Shown in pieces: positions 34,982-45,017 of a stretch of DNA of 64,000 bases; within the stretch, counting starts at the first letter, position 1, and every line of letters begins with the position of its first letter. This DNA is from Candidatus Minthosoma equi (GTDB lineage: Bacteria; Bacteroidota; Bacteroidia; Bacteroidales; Bacteroidaceae), in NCBI GenBank assembly GCA_018064885.1, contig JAGHUI010000045.1, forward strand, positions 1 to 64,000. The letters run 5' to 3'. Under the pieces are notes generated by a model. The model was not told where the DNA came from, did no database searches, and saw nothing but the letters and a program-made list of their open reading frames with translations. The position numbers and the translations under genes are program-made.

Positions 34982-35719
34982 TTAAAGAAATCCTTGATGC
35001 TTCAGAGCTTCAAGCATTCCCTGAGACATAGCCTCATTATCTTTCTTTGTGTATCGGCAATCTGTGAACACCTGAGCAAGATTCTCTTTTCCATTCACCT
35101 TGACAAAGTTCATGTTCTCTTCCAATTGCTCCTTGAAATAATAAATAATGTCAAGCTGATTTGGAGTGTAGTCATGATAAGTCTCCTCATGAATGTATGC
35201 CTGATATGGCAAACGGTCAGGTTGCTCAGGATCTTCATCTGGCCATCCCACAGTTATCGTAGCTATAGGGAATGTGAGCTTAGGCAGTTTAAGGGTTTCA
35301 ATAATACCCATTGGTTGGTAAACCGTTGTTCCTAAATAGCATGTTCCAAGTCCTGCCTCCTCTGCTAGAGTACAGAAGTTCTGAACATAAAGGAGCGTGT
35401 CGCTTGCAGCATTGATGAATGACAGGAAATTGTCATAGCCAGCATTGGCGTTGCGGATTTCGCACCATTTTGTGAAACGATTGAAATCAGCGCAGAAAGT
35501 TAGTACAACAGGAGCCCCCTTCACCATTGGCTGATTGAAATGGAAAGGAGACAGTTTTTCCTTCATCTCGGCTGAGCGAGTCACCACAACGCTGTACAGT
35601 TGCATGTTTCCCATTGTTGCAGCACGTGATGCCTTGAAAAGAAGCGATTCAAGCTGCTCTATAGGAATATCTTCATTTTTGTATTTACGAATAGTTTTTC
35701 TGTTAATAATTGATGTCAT
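34982..35719 (-). CDS. Nitroreductase family protein (NfsA-like)
   Basis: 245-aa flavin-dependent NAD(P)H oxidoreductase. RKTIRKYKNEDIP at the N-terminus binds FMN phosphate, ASRAATMGNMQLYSVVV and AEEAGLGTCYLG are typical of the NfsA/FRP branch, and the long C-terminal tail (YKKEQ-type helices, about 185-245) fits that branch. Substrate unknown: nitro compounds, quinones or flavins are usual. Divergent from the TSCPD-domain gene, with back-to-back promoters. Confidence 0.85.
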   Translation of the reverse strand: MTSIINRKTIRKYKNEDIPIEQLESLLFKASRAATMGNMQLYSVVVTRSAEMKEKLSPFHFNQPMVKGAPVVLTFCADFNRFTKWCEIRNANAGYDNFLSFINAASDTLLYVQNFCTLAEEAGLGTCYLGTTVYQPMGIIETLKLPKLTFPIATITVGWPDEDPEQPDRLPYQAYIHEETYHDYTPNQLDIIYYFKEQLEENMNFVKVNGKENLAQVFTDCRYTKKDNEAMSQGMLEALKHQGFL

Positions 35720-35788
35720 ATTATTTATTTAAGTTAAGTTATACGAGCGTTTTGTGTGTTTTGTATTGCAAATAACACAATTTGACGT

Positions 35789-35796
35789 CAAAGTTA
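35789..35796 (-). promoter_or_regulatory. Promoter of the nitroreductase gene
   Basis: TAACTTTG on the minus strand, 69 nt before the gene. Confidence 0.6.
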
Positions 35797-35839
35797 AACA
35801 TTTCTTTTGGGTTATTTGCTGACATTTGACAAAAATTTG

Positions 35840-35847
35840 TAATTTTG
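35840..35847 (+). promoter_or_regulatory. Promoter of the TSCPD-domain gene
   Basis: TAATTTTG -7 box with an upstream TTTG at 35815-35818, 20 nt before the ATG. Confidence 0.65.
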
Positions 35848-35866
35848 CCAAATAAAATGAAAATCT

Positions 35867-36535
35867 ATGCCTATCATACAAGACTTATCGACAACATTAC
35901 TGGATGTTTTGAGAAATTTCGGAGAAGACAAACTGCATGCAGCGTTGCAGCCATGCGGTGAAGATAATATTCCTTCTCCAGAACAGAAAGAATTGCTCGA
36001 GATTCTAGACAATCAGATTTACTCATACCGCCCTCAGTTTGAAATCACAGAGAAACGTCCGGTGACTCTTGAGTGCGATGTTGTGAAATTCCAGAACAAG
36101 AAAGAAAAGTGGGTTGCCTTCGTAGGATTGCTTGATGGTTATCCTTATGAGATTTTTACCGGTGTACTTGACGACGAAGATGGCATTGCTTTGCCAAAAA
36201 CAGTTACTAAGGGTTACATTGTGAAGAATTACGAACCAGATGGCAGCAAACGCTACGATTTCACATTCGTAAACCGAAGAGGATACAAGATAACAGTAGA
36301 AGGATTATCAGAGAAGTTCAACAAGGAATACTGGAATTATGCAAAGCTCATCAGCGGTGTCTTGCGCTACAGAATGCCTTTGAGCCATGTAATAAAACTT
36401 GTCAGTCAGCTGCAAGTAGAAGACGAGAACATCAGCACATGGGCTGTAGGAGTGGCAAGAGCATTAAAACGCTACACATCCAGTTCTGATGACATCTCGT
36501 CCGACACATCCGTTGACGAAGAATTATTAAATTAA
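35867..36535 (+). CDS. Free-standing ribonucleotide-reductase C-terminal (TSCPD) domain protein
   Basis: 222 aa. Residues 55-205 read like the C-terminal region of Bacteroidota NrdJ/NrdZ-type ribonucleotide reductases: KRPVTLECDVVKFQ, EKWVAFVGLLDGYPYEIFTG, ALPKTVTKGYIVKNYE, RGYKITVEGLSEKFNKEYWN, YAKLISGVLRYRMPLSHVIK and TWAVGVARALKRY. The catalytic barrel is missing, as is the usual terminal CxxC zinc/redox tail; the protein ends in a Ser/Asp-rich stretch. It could bind a reductase or nucleotide as a regulatory subunit. It has its own promoter and normal start, so it is not an obvious fragment. folB follows 32 nt later. Confidence 0.75.
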   Translation: MPIIQDLSTTLLDVLRNFGEDKLHAALQPCGEDNIPSPEQKELLEILDNQIYSYRPQFEITEKRPVTLECDVVKFQNKKEKWVAFVGLLDGYPYEIFTGVLDDEDGIALPKTVTKGYIVKNYEPDGSKRYDFTFVNRRGYKITVEGLSEKFNKEYWNYAKLISGVLRYRMPLSHVIKLVSQLQVEDENISTWAVGVARALKRYTSSSDDISSDTSVDEELLN

Positions 36536-36567
36536 CAAATAAAGAATCGACTCTTTTAAACCAATCA

Positions 36568-36942
36568 ATGCTTAATAAGATAATCATTGAAGACCTTCGC
36601 ATCTATGCCTTTCACGGCGTTATGCCGCAAGAGCGCAAGACAGGAGCTTATTTCATCATAAATGCCGAATTGGAAACCGACTTCACTTCTGCAATGAAAA
36701 CAGATGATCTGGAGGGGACAGTAAGCTACGCTGACGTGTATGAGATCATAAAGCGAGAAATGGCAACATCTTCCAAGTTGCTGGAGCATGTGGGAGGAAG
36801 GATAATACATTCGCTGTTTGACGAACTTCCCTCAATCTCTGCCATTCGGCTCCGATTGATGAAAGAAAATCCTCCGATGGGTGCTGATTTGAAGGGAGCA
36901 GGCATTGAGATTTATGTCGAGAAACAAAGATATTACAAATAA
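36568..36942 (+). CDS. folB: Dihydroneopterin aldolase
   Basis: 124 aa, of family length. It converts dihydroneopterin to 6-hydroxymethyl-dihydropterin and glycolaldehyde in folate synthesis. IIIEDLRIYAFHGVMPQERKTG includes the conserved HG-E segment, GTVSYADVYEIIKREM the YADV motif, and LLEHVGGRI the E-ALA-type helix. MKENPPMGADLKGAGIEIYV carries the catalytic Lys. It lies 32 nt after the TSCPD-domain gene and 37 nt before the MFS transporter gene. Confidence 0.92.
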   Translation: MLNKIIIEDLRIYAFHGVMPQERKTGAYFIINAELETDFTSAMKTDDLEGTVSYADVYEIIKREMATSSKLLEHVGGRIIHSLFDELPSISAIRLRLMKENPPMGADLKGAGIEIYVEKQRYYK

Positions 36943-36979
36943 ACCTAATAGACAAACCTAAATAACTAATTAACTTATA

Positions 36980-38449
36980 ATGTCAACATTACAAACTAAC
37001 AAAATGACAAATTACCGCTGGGTGATTTGTGCTATGCTTTTTGCAGCAACAACTGTGAATTACATGGACCGTCAGGTGCTTTCTCTTACATGGAAGGACT
37101 TTATCGCTCCTGAGTTCCATTGGACAGATGCCAACTATGGTATCATCACAGCAACATTCTCCATCTTCTATGCATGCATCAGCCTTTTCGCTGGTAAGTT
37201 CATTGACTGGATGGGATCAAAGAAAGGTTACATTTGGGCAATCTTCGTATGGAGCCTTGGCGCCTGTCTTCACGCAGCATGCGGTTGGGCAACAATGAAG
37301 ATTGAAGGCATTGAAAGCGTGGAAACTCTCAAAGCCGTAGAAGCAGGCAGTGATATTGCTGTCGCAATAGCTACCATAAGCGTATGGCTCTTCCTTGCCT
37401 GTCGCTGTGTTCTTGCTCTCGGCGAGGCTGGCAACTTCCCAGCAGCCATCAAGGTGACAGCAGAATACTTCCCAAAGAAAGACCGTGCCTTTGCCACATC
37501 TATCTTCAATAGCGGTGCTTCTGTAGGTGCCCTTGCTGCCCCACTCTGCATCCCTATCCTTGCAGAAAAGACAGGTTGGGAGATGGCATTCATCATCATT
37601 GGTGCTATTGGATTCATCTGGGCAGGTGCTTGGGGCTTCATGTACGACAAGCCATCTAAGAACAAGTTCCTCAACGATGCTGAGCGTGCTTACATCAATC
37701 AGGATGAAGACGATGAGCAGGACAATAATCTTGCAGCAGCAGAGAATGAAGGTCCTAAGATTCCATTCTTCAAGTGCTTCACATACCGTCAGACATGGGC
37801 TTTCATCTGCGGCAAACTCTTCACAGATGGCGTTTGGTGGTTCTTCCTCTTCTGGGCACCAGCATACTTCTCCGATCAGTTTGGCTACAAGAGTTCATCA
37901 TCAATGGGACAGATTCTTATCTTCGTCCTTTATGCTATCGTTACAATATTGAGTATTGGTGGAGGTTACCTTCCAAAGTATTTCGTTGAGAAGAAAGGCA
38001 TGAACCCATACGCAGGTCGTATGCGCGCTATGCTCATTTTCGCATTCTTCCCAATCTTCGCTCTCCTTGCACAGCCTTTGGCAGGATGGGAAGACAGCCC
38101 TATTGATCCTGCATGGTGGCCAGCAATCATCATCGGTCTTGCAGGAGCTGGACACCAGGCATGGTCTGCGAACCTCTACTCTACTATCGGCGACATGTTC
38201 CCTAAATCAGTAACAGCATCTATCACAGGTATTGGTACAATGTTCGGAGGTCTTGGTTCATACTGTATCAACCTTGGTGCAGGTGAGCTTTTCACTTATG
38301 CAGACGAACAAGGTGCAGCATTCCAGTTCTTTGGATTTGAAGGCAAGCCAGCAGGTTACATGATTATCTTCTGCATCTGTGCAGTCGCTTACCTCTTGGG
38401 TTGGACAATCATGAAGACTCTCGTTCCAAAGTACAAACCAATCTGCTGA
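36980..38449 (+). CDS. MFS transporter, hexuronate-type (ExuT-like)
   Basis: 489 aa with about twelve membrane helices. TNYRWVICAMLFAATTVNYMDRQVLSL, read in parts, is the classic start of the ACS/hexuronate transporter branch. The loop RCVLALGEAGNFPAAIKVTA and YFPKKDRAFATSIFNSGAS are family signatures. It is an inner-membrane importer, probably of galacturonate, glucuronate or a related acid, which would feed the KDG pathway encoded by kdgK-eda 15 kb upstream. Substrate is inferred from family resemblance only. An insertion of about 40 residues (mid-protein, acidic DEDDEQDNN) lies in the central cytoplasmic loop. Confidence 0.85.
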   Translation: MSTLQTNKMTNYRWVICAMLFAATTVNYMDRQVLSLTWKDFIAPEFHWTDANYGIITATFSIFYACISLFAGKFIDWMGSKKGYIWAIFVWSLGACLHAACGWATMKIEGIESVETLKAVEAGSDIAVAIATISVWLFLACRCVLALGEAGNFPAAIKVTAEYFPKKDRAFATSIFNSGASVGALAAPLCIPILAEKTGWEMAFIIIGAIGFIWAGAWGFMYDKPSKNKFLNDAERAYINQDEDDEQDNNLAAAENEGPKIPFFKCFTYRQTWAFICGKLFTDGVWWFFLFWAPAYFSDQFGYKSSSSMGQILIFVLYAIVTILSIGGGYLPKYFVEKKGMNPYAGRMRAMLIFAFFPIFALLAQPLAGWEDSPIDPAWWPAIIIGLAGAGHQAWSANLYSTIGDMFPKSVTASITGIGTMFGGLGSYCINLGAGELFTYADEQGAAFQFFGFEGKPAGYMIIFCICAVAYLLGWTIMKTLVPKYKPIC

Positions 38450-38471
38450 TAACAGGCATTTCATACAAAGA

Positions 38472-38510
38472 CAAAAAGAGGATGAATCGTTTGACTCATC
38501 CTCTTTTTTG
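38472..38510. terminator. Bidirectional terminator between MFS gene and valS
   Basis: CAAAAAGAGGATGA pairs with TCATCCTCTTTTTTG. The core AGAGGATGA...TCATCCTCTT is shared with the terminator at 34923. Confidence 0.85.
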
Positions 38511-38555
38511 TTTTGTCGTTATGCTTAATCCTTGTTTGCAAGAATTAGATTCGTC

Positions 38556-41264
38556 TTACTTCTTCAGTTTTGCTATGCTTTCTGTGAGTGCAGCAATCTT
38601 TGTCTCAGCATCAGCCTGCTTCTTTTTCTCAAGTTCAACAACCTGAGCAGGAGCATTTGCCACGAAGCGCTCATTGCTGAGCTTTTTCTGTACGCCAACA
38701 AGGAATCCTTGCAAGCGCTTAACCTCTGCTTCCATCTTTGCGATTTCGGCTTCTGTATCGATAAGATTGCCAAGAGGAACAGCAAACTCTGTTGTGCCTA
38801 CGAGGAATGCAGAAGCTGTATCGTCCTTAGTCTCAACAGAAACAATCTCAGAAAGGTTTGCCATCTTCTTGATGAGATCAGCAAGAGCATTAGCAGGATT
38901 CTCGCCAACTACCTGAAGAGCAAGCGCCTCCTTAGGTGCGATGTTCTTCTGATTGCGTACAGCACGAACACCAGCAACAATCTGCTTCATCACCTCAACA
39001 TCAGCGATGATCTTTGCATCCGCCTCAGTTGGAGCATCAATAACAAGAGGAGAAACCATGATTGATTCACCATCCTTGCGCTCTGCAATGTGCTGATAAA
39101 GTTCTTCTGTGATGAATGGCATGAATGGATGAATAATCTTCATCAACTGCTCGAAGAAAGCAAGTGTTGACTTCAAAGTCTCAGCATCAATAGGAGCTTG
39201 GTATGCTGGCTTAATCATTTCCAGATACCAGCCAGAGAACTCATCAGTGAAGAGTTTGAAGATTGCCATAAGTGCCTCATTGAGACGGTACTTAGAGTAC
39301 AAATCATTAATTTCTACTACAGCAGTCTTAATCTTAGCTTCCATCCATGCAATAGCCTTCTTGTTGCCTTCTGGCATAGCTATGTCTGCAGTTTCCCATC
39401 CTGAAACGAGACGGAATGCATTCCAGATCTTGTTGCAGAATGCAGCACCCTGCTGACAGAGCTGCTCATCAAAGAGAATGTCATTGCCCGCAGGAGCGGA
39501 AAGCAGCATTCCCATGCGCACACCATCGGCACCATACTTCTCTATAAGGCCGATTGGGTCAGGAGAGTTGCCGAGTGACTTACTCATCTTACGACCGAGG
39601 TTGTCACGAACAATACCTGTGAAATATACATTACGAAAAGGAACATCCTTCATATACTCCTCACCAGCCATAATCATACGAGCCACCCAGAAGAAGATGA
39701 TATCAGGACCTGTTACGAGGTCTGCTGTTGGATAGTAGTAGTTGATTTCCTCATTGCCAGGATTGTTGATTCCATCAAAGAGAGATACAGGCCACAACCA
39801 TGAAGAGAACCAAGTGTCAAGCGCATCCTCATCGCGAGTAAGCTGATCAGCAGTAATATTCTCAAATCCAGCAATCTTCTTTGCCTCAGCGAGAGCATCC
39901 TCTTCTGTGAGAGCTACAACAAACTTCTCTTCTTCACCTTCAGCAGTTGGAAGGAAGTATGCAGGGATGCGATGTCCCCACCAGAGCTGACGAGAGATAC
40001 ACCAATCCTGAATGTTCTCAAGCCAGTTTCGGTATGTTGTAACGTACTTTGTTGGGTAGAACTTAATCTTGCCTTCAAGTACTGGTGGAAGAGCTATGTC
40101 AGCAAAGTGCTTCATTGAAAGGAACCACTGCTTGCAGAGACGAGGCTCAACGGCTGTGTCCTGATTACGCTCAGAATATCCGACCTTGTTTTCATAATCC
40201 TCAATCTTCTCCATCAAACCAGCATTCTGGAGGTCAACAGCAATCTGCTTGCGTACATCCATGCGATCCTGACCAACGTACATTCCTGCCTCTTCGCTGA
40301 TTGTGCCGTCTGGGTTGAAAATGTCAATAGTCTCAAGGTTATGAGCCTTTCCGAGAGCGTAGTCATTCACATCATGAGCAGGAGTTACCTTCAAGCATCC
40401 TGTACCGAATTCAATGTCAACGTAACGGTCTTCAATCACAGGAATAACTCTGTTTACGAGCGGAACAATAACCTTATGGCCGCGGAGCCACTGGTTCTTC
40501 ACGTCCTTAGGATTGATACACATAGCTGTATCACCCATAATTGTCTCTGGACGTGTAGTTGCAACTACAGCATAATAGCGTCCATTCTCATCTACATGAA
40601 GTACCTCACCCTCTTCGCCTGTTGGCTTTACTGGATTGACATCAGCATCAGCAACATAGTAACGAAGATTGTAAAGTTTTGATTTCTCGTCACGATAGAT
40701 AACCTCTTCTGTAGAAAGAACTGTTTGTGCCTTTGGATCCCAGTTGACCATACGGAGACCTCGGTAAATGAGTCCCTTGTTGTAAAGGTCAACAAACACC
40801 TTGAGTACAGATTCTGAGCGTTTCTCATCCATTGTGAATGCAGTACGATCCCAATCGCAAGATGCACCAAGGCGGCGAAGCTGCTTCAGGATGATACCTC
40901 CGTGCTCGTCTGTCCAAGCCCATGCATGCTTCAAGAACTCCTCGCGAGTGAGGTCTCTCTTCTTGATGCCTTGTTCTGCAAGACGATTTACCACCTTTGC
41001 CTCTGTAGCAATAGAAGCATGGTCAGTACCAGGCACCCAACAAGCATTCTTTCCATCCAGGCGAGCCTTGCGGATGAGGATGTCCTGAATAGTGTTGTTG
41101 AGCATGTGGCCCATGTGGAGCACACCAGTAACGTTTGGTGGCGGAATAACGATTGTGTATGGATCACGACCATCTGGCTTTGAAGCAAAAAGCTTATGGT
41201 CAAGCCAGTATTGATACCATTTACCTTCTACATCAGAAGGGTTATAATTTTTAGCTAATTCCAT
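38556..41264 (-). CDS. valS: Valyl-tRNA synthetase
   Basis: 902 aa, full length. Class I synthetase with HIGH motif in [14 protein letters not shown] (about 40-53), an editing (CP1) domain with [14 protein letters not shown] (near 240), KMSKS in [14 protein letters not shown] (near 575), an anticodon-binding domain, and the C-terminal coiled coil typical of ValRS ([20 protein letters not shown], near 840-900). It charges tRNA-Val. The next gene on the strand, the LolC/E-type permease, ends 27 nt upstream of the valS start. Confidence 0.96.
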   Translation of the reverse strand: MELAKNYNPSDVEGKWYQYWLDHKLFASKPDGRDPYTIVIPPPNVTGVLHMGHMLNNTIQDILIRKARLDGKNACWVPGTDHASIATEAKVVNRLAEQGIKKRDLTREEFLKHAWAWTDEHGGIILKQLRRLGASCDWDRTAFTMDEKRSESVLKVFVDLYNKGLIYRGLRMVNWDPKAQTVLSTEEVIYRDEKSKLYNLRYYVADADVNPVKPTGEEGEVLHVDENGRYYAVVATTRPETIMGDTAMCINPKDVKNQWLRGHKVIVPLVNRVIPVIEDRYVDIEFGTGCLKVTPAHDVNDYALGKAHNLETIDIFNPDGTISEEAGMYVGQDRMDVRKQIAVDLQNAGLMEKIEDYENKVGYSERNQDTAVEPRLCKQWFLSMKHFADIALPPVLEGKIKFYPTKYVTTYRNWLENIQDWCISRQLWWGHRIPAYFLPTAEGEEEKFVVALTEEDALAEAKKIAGFENITADQLTRDEDALDTWFSSWLWPVSLFDGINNPGNEEINYYYPTADLVTGPDIIFFWVARMIMAGEEYMKDVPFRNVYFTGIVRDNLGRKMSKSLGNSPDPIGLIEKYGADGVRMGMLLSAPAGNDILFDEQLCQQGAAFCNKIWNAFRLVSGWETADIAMPEGNKKAIAWMEAKIKTAVVEINDLYSKYRLNEALMAIFKLFTDEFSGWYLEMIKPAYQAPIDAETLKSTLAFFEQLMKIIHPFMPFITEELYQHIAERKDGESIMVSPLVIDAPTEADAKIIADVEVMKQIVAGVRAVRNQKNIAPKEALALQVVGENPANALADLIKKMANLSEIVSVETKDDTASAFLVGTTEFAVPLGNLIDTEAEIAKMEAEVKRLQGFLVGVQKKLSNERFVANAPAQVVELEKKKQADAETKIAALTESIAKLKK

Positions 41265-41290
41265 AATAATATAATGTGTATTTTTATTTT

Positions 41291-42538
41291 CTATTCAAAA
41301 TGCAATGTCTGTGCAGGCTTTCCTATGCTTATCAAGTGCGAGCTTCCCCAGATTACAAGAGAAGAAATGAGAAGCGTAGCAACATTCACAAGCACGATAA
41401 GCAGCCAGTTAAACTGAATAGGCACAGAGTCAATGTAATAAACCGATGCATCGAGCGAAATGATGTGGAACTGTTGCTGAACGAAACAGAGCAGCAAGCC
41501 AGCCACATTGCCGATAAGCAAGCCTTTCCCAACAAGCATAATGCTGAAATTGGTAAATATTCTTCTCACCGATTGGTTTGTAGAGCCAAGCACCTTCAGC
41601 GTGCCTATCATGTTTATTCTCTCCAGCATGATTATGAGCAATCCGCTGACAACGGTGAATGCGCTTACAAGAATCATCAGCACAAGAATCATGATGACAT
41701 TCATGTCGAGAACAGCAAGCCACGCAAAAGTGTGAGCCGCAATGTCCTTGATGCTGAACACCCCATAGGTGACGCCATTCCTGTCCATGTTCTCGTGTAT
41801 GAACTGAAGCTTATCTGTCGTTTCTTCAACCTTCTCAAAGTCCTTCACAGTAAGTTCAAGACCTGAAGACATTTCATCATCCCAGTCATTCAGCTTACGT
41901 ATGGTGCGGATGTCTGTTATGGCATAGTTCTTGTCATAATCATTCATGTTGGTGGCAAAGACACCAGCAATGGTGAACCTTCTTGCTCTCATGGTTTCAT
42001 CGCCCATGAAATAAGCAAAGATTTTGTCACCAGCCTTCACACCTAGATCCGTTGCCACTTTCTTTGAAATGAGAATCTTATTAGATGATTCCTTTGCGCT
42101 GAACTCAGGCACTTCGCCTTCAACAAGGCAACTGCGGAAGAAATCCAAATCGTAATCCTCGCCAACTCCCTTGAATGTGAGCCCGCGGAAGTCATCTTCT
42201 GTTTTCAGAATGCCTAGTTTTATAGCATACTTCTGCACATGCTTCACCTCCTTCACCGTCTTCACATTATGAATGAGTGTGTCGTTAGTGAGCACAGGCA
42301 GCATCTGGTAATCCTGATTCTGCGTAAGGCTCAGCACCTGTATGTGGCTGCCGAAGCCGATAACCTTTGAGCTTACCTCGTTCTTGAAACCGAACACCAC
42401 AGCAAGACTGATGATCATTACTGCCAATCCAATGGCGACACCAGCCATCGCAATACGAATAGCAGGACGAGAAAATCTTTTCCCGTCCTCCGTTTTATCC
42501 GCATAAATGCGCTTTGCTATGAAAAGTTCAAAGTTCAT
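41291..42538 (-). CDS. FtsX-like ABC permease (LolC/LolE type)
   Basis: 415 aa. The N-terminal [40 protein letters not shown], read in parts, contains the first membrane helix. A large periplasmic domain follows (about 50-265), then three helices (about 275-300, 320-345, 375-405). The layout matches lipoprotein-releasing permeases, which extract outer-membrane lipoproteins from the inner membrane together with the ATPase LolD. No ATPase gene is adjacent, so the transported substrate is not certain. It sits 1 nt after the aminotransferase stop, so the two are probably co-transcribed. Confidence 0.85.
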   Translation of the reverse strand: MNFELFIAKRIYADKTEDGKRFSRPAIRIAMAGVAIGLAVMIISLAVVFGFKNEVSSKVIGFGSHIQVLSLTQNQDYQMLPVLTNDTLIHNVKTVKEVKHVQKYAIKLGILKTEDDFRGLTFKGVGEDYDLDFFRSCLVEGEVPEFSAKESSNKILISKKVATDLGVKAGDKIFAYFMGDETMRARRFTIAGVFATNMNDYDKNYAITDIRTIRKLNDWDDEMSSGLELTVKDFEKVEETTDKLQFIHENMDRNGVTYGVFSIKDIAAHTFAWLAVLDMNVIMILVLMILVSAFTVVSGLLIIMLERINMIGTLKVLGSTNQSVRRIFTNFSIMLVGKGLLIGNVAGLLLCFVQQQFHIISLDASVYYIDSVPIQFNWLLIVLVNVATLLISSLVIWGSSHLISIGKPAQTLHFE

Positions 42539-42539
42539 C

Positions 42540-43739
42540 CTACTCCACTCTGCCAGGGTATGCTTCCAATGCCTTTCTCAATACAAAGAGAGCACGCACG
42601 AGGTCTTCCTTCTTCAGCACGTATGCAATACGCACCTCGTTCTTGCCAGCACCAGGCGTTGTGTAAAAGCCAGCAGCAGGAGCCATCATGACAGTTTCGC
42701 CTTCGTAGTTGAACTCAGACAGACACCATGCGCAGAACTTCTCTGTATCATCCACAGGAAGCTTTGCAACTGTGTAGAACGCACCCATTGGTATTGGAGA
42801 ATACACTCCTGGGATGCGGTTCAAACCGTCAATGAGACACTTGCGTCGTTCCACATATTCATCATAAATATCGCGGCTGTATTCCTCAGGAGCATCCAAT
42901 GAAGCCTCTGCAGCAATCTGGCCGATGAGCGGAGGACTGAGACGTGCCTGACAGAACTTCATCACAGCCTTGCGTATCTCAGCATTCTTTGTGATGAGAG
43001 CGCCCACGCGGATGCCACACTCGCTGTATCGCTTAGACACAGAGTCGATAAGGACAACATTATCCTCAATGCCCTCAAGGTGACAAGCAGAAATGTATGG
43101 AGAACCAGTGTAAATGAACTCACGGTAAACCTCATCAGAGAAGAGGTAGAGGTCATACTTCTTCACAAGGTCACGAATCTGGTTCATCTCGCGGCGAGTG
43201 TAAAGATAACCTGTTGGATTATTAGGGTTGCAAATCAAAATAGCACGAGTGCGCTCATTGATCAGCTCCTCAAACTTCTCCACCTTTGGGAGAGAGAAAC
43301 CCTCCTCAATAGTTGTGGCAATAGTGCGGATCACAGCACCAGCGCTAATGGCAAACGCCATGTAGTTAGCGTATGCAGGCTCAGGAACGATGATCTCGTC
43401 TCCTGGGTTCAGACAAGCAAGGAAAGAGAACAGCACAGCCTCGCTGCCACCACTGGTAATGATGATGTCGTCAGCCGTAAGATTGATGTCATACTTCGCA
43501 TAGTAGTTCACCAGCTTCTCACGGTACGAACGGTAACCCTGGCTTGGGCTATACTCAAGAATCTTGCGGTCTATGTTCTTGATAGCATCAAGAGCAACCT
43601 GAGGCGTTGGAAGGTCTGGCTGACCGATGTTAAGATGGTAAACCTTCACGCCACGTTTTTTTGCATCTTCGGCAAGAGGAGCAAGTTTTCGGATAGGAGA
43701 ACTTGGCATCTCATTTCCTCGAATTGATATTTTTGGCAT
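42540..43739 (-). CDS. PLP-dependent aminotransferase, class I/II
   Basis: 399-aa fold-type I PLP enzyme. Aspartate-aminotransferase-like features: HLNIGQPDLPTPQVALDAI, SQGYRSYREKLVNYY, ITSGGSEAVLFSF, ICNPNNPTGYLY (PLP-ring Asn), the Schiff-base Lys in LIDSVSKRYSECGIRVG, and the C-terminal Arg in NEVRIAYVL. Specificity (Asp, aromatic or branched-chain) cannot be fixed from sequence. A promoter lies at 43784-43791. It heads an apparent unit with the FtsX-like permease. Confidence 0.87.
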   Translation of the reverse strand: MPKISIRGNEMPSSPIRKLAPLAEDAKKRGVKVYHLNIGQPDLPTPQVALDAIKNIDRKILEYSPSQGYRSYREKLVNYYAKYDINLTADDIIITSGGSEAVLFSFLACLNPGDEIIVPEPAYANYMAFAISAGAVIRTIATTIEEGFSLPKVEKFEELINERTRAILICNPNNPTGYLYTRREMNQIRDLVKKYDLYLFSDEVYREFIYTGSPYISACHLEGIEDNVVLIDSVSKRYSECGIRVGALITKNAEIRKAVMKFCQARLSPPLIGQIAAEASLDAPEEYSRDIYDEYVERRKCLIDGLNRIPGVYSPIPMGAFYTVAKLPVDDTEKFCAWCLSEFNYEGETVMMAPAAGFYTTPGAGKNEVRIAYVLKKEDLVRALFVLRKALEAYPGRVE

Positions 43740-43783
43740 ATCTTATAAGATAATTTTATTGTCAATAATGTGCAATATTCGTG

Positions 43784-43791
43784 CAAAGTTA
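43784..43791 (-). promoter_or_regulatory. Promoter of the aminotransferase gene
   Basis: TAACTTTG on the minus strand, 44 nt before the start; divergent from the aguB promoter. Confidence 0.65.
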
Positions 43792-43834
43792 ATAAAAATA
43801 TATGTGACGAAGCCGTTATCTCGAAAACTTTTTA

Positions 43835-43842
43835 TACTTTTG
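43835..43842 (+). promoter_or_regulatory. Promoter of aguB
   Basis: TACTTTTG -7 box only 17 nt before the ATG, giving a leader of about 12 nt. Confidence 0.65.
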
Positions 43843-43859
43843 TCGGAAAATAAGTCATT

Positions 43860-44735
43860 ATGAAAGTAGGAATTATACAACAAACATGCTCAGAAAGCAT
43901 CAATAGCAACAAAAACAAGCTTGCCGACAACATACGCAAGGCAGCATCGGAAGGAGCAGAACTCATCGTCCTGCAAGAGCTTCACAACTCGCTCTATTTC
44001 TGTCAAACAGAAAACACTGCACTCTTCGATCTTGCCGAGCCGATACCAGGACCATCAACCGAGTTCTTCGGCAAACTCGCCAAGGAACTCTCTGTTGTCA
44101 TCGTCACTTCACTCTTCGAGAAGCGTGCAGCAGGACTCTACCACAACACAGCCGTAGTGCTGGAAAAGGACGGTTCTATCGCAGGAAAATACCGCAAGAT
44201 GCACATTCCTGACGATCCTGCATATTACGAGAAATTCTACTTCACACCAGGCGACATAGGCTTCCACCCTATCGACACCTCAGTAGGTCGTCTCGGCGTA
44301 CAAGTGTGCTGGGATCAATGGTACCCAGAAGGAGCACGACTCATGGCACTTCAAGGAGCCGAACTTCTCATCTATCCAACAGCCATCGGCTACGAATCTA
44401 GCGACACTCCTGAAGAGCAGGAACGTCAGCGAGAAGCATGGACAACGGTACAACGCGGACATGCCGTAGCCAACGGATTGCCAGTCATTTCCGTCAATCG
44501 CACAGGGCATGAGCCAGATCCATCAGGACAGACAAACGGCATCCAGTTCTGGGGCAGCAGCTTCATTGCCGGCGCTCAGGGCGAATTTCTCTACCGCGCA
44601 CCGAAAGACGAAGAAATCGTCAAAGTCATAGACATCGACATGCAGCGCTCTGAGAATGTCCGTCGTTGGTGGCCATTCCTTCGCGACCGCCGCATAGAAG
44701 AATTCAGCGAACTCTCAAAACGCTTCATCGACTAA
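43860..44735 (+). CDS. aguB: N-carbamoylputrescine amidase
   Basis: 291 aa, nitrilase superfamily. It hydrolyses N-carbamoylputrescine to putrescine in the agmatine route of polyamine synthesis. The Glu-Lys-Cys triad is visible: LIVLQELHNSLYF (Glu), GKYRKMHIPDDPAYYEKFYF (Lys) and LGVQVCWDQWYPEGARLMAL (Cys). The CWDQWYPE context is typical of the AguB branch. The usual partner agmatine deiminase (aguA) is not adjacent and not in this window. A terminator follows at 44762. Confidence 0.93.
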   Translation: MKVGIIQQTCSESINSNKNKLADNIRKAASEGAELIVLQELHNSLYFCQTENTALFDLAEPIPGPSTEFFGKLAKELSVVIVTSLFEKRAAGLYHNTAVVLEKDGSIAGKYRKMHIPDDPAYYEKFYFTPGDIGFHPIDTSVGRLGVQVCWDQWYPEGARLMALQGAELLIYPTAIGYESSDTPEEQERQREAWTTVQRGHAVANGLPVISVNRTGHEPDPSGQTNGIQFWGSSFIAGAQGEFLYRAPKDEEIVKVIDIDMQRSENVRRWWPFLRDRRIEEFSELSKRFID

Positions 44736-44761
44736 GACAAGTTTACATATTAGAAATTATC

Positions 44762-44802
44762 AGGCAGGATCATCAATTATGAAGTCCTGCCTTTTCTTTT
44801 TA
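44762..44802 (+). terminator. Terminator of aguB
   Basis: AGGCAGGA (44762-44769) pairs with TCCTGCCT (44785-44792), then TTTCTTTTT. Confidence 0.8.
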
Positions 44803-44927
44803 AAAACACAACAGCATTTCCCCTCCTTTTTCTTGCATTTCTCAATAAAAAGCAGTAACTTTGTATTGTAAAATACGGCTTAGGCTTATCCTTGCTGTAT
44901 TTTCACTACTTCCCAACAAGCCTTGTC

Positions 44928-45011
44928 ATTCCAAGGCGTGAAATCACCATTCCAAGTCATGAAATAATTATTCCAAGCCGTGAAATAGTCATTCCAAGGC
45001 TTGAAATCATT
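44928..45011. repeat. 21-bp tandem array, four units
   Basis: The word ATTCCAAG starts at 44928, 44949, 44970 and 44991, exactly 21 bp apart, each followed by n(C/A)(G/T)TGAAAT. In one frame this spells seven-residue repeats (IPRREIT, IPSHEII), but there is no start signal or promoter and the units vary at random codon positions. Read as a non-coding intergenic array, the first of three repeat blocks upstream of the AAA_14 gene. Confidence 0.75.
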
Positions 45012-45017
45012 TCATTA

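Noticed and set aside
41276-41866. Plus-strand frame of 196 codons opposite the LolC/E-type permease
   Set aside because: Antisense shadow; highly charged His/Asn/Lys composition with no domain signal.
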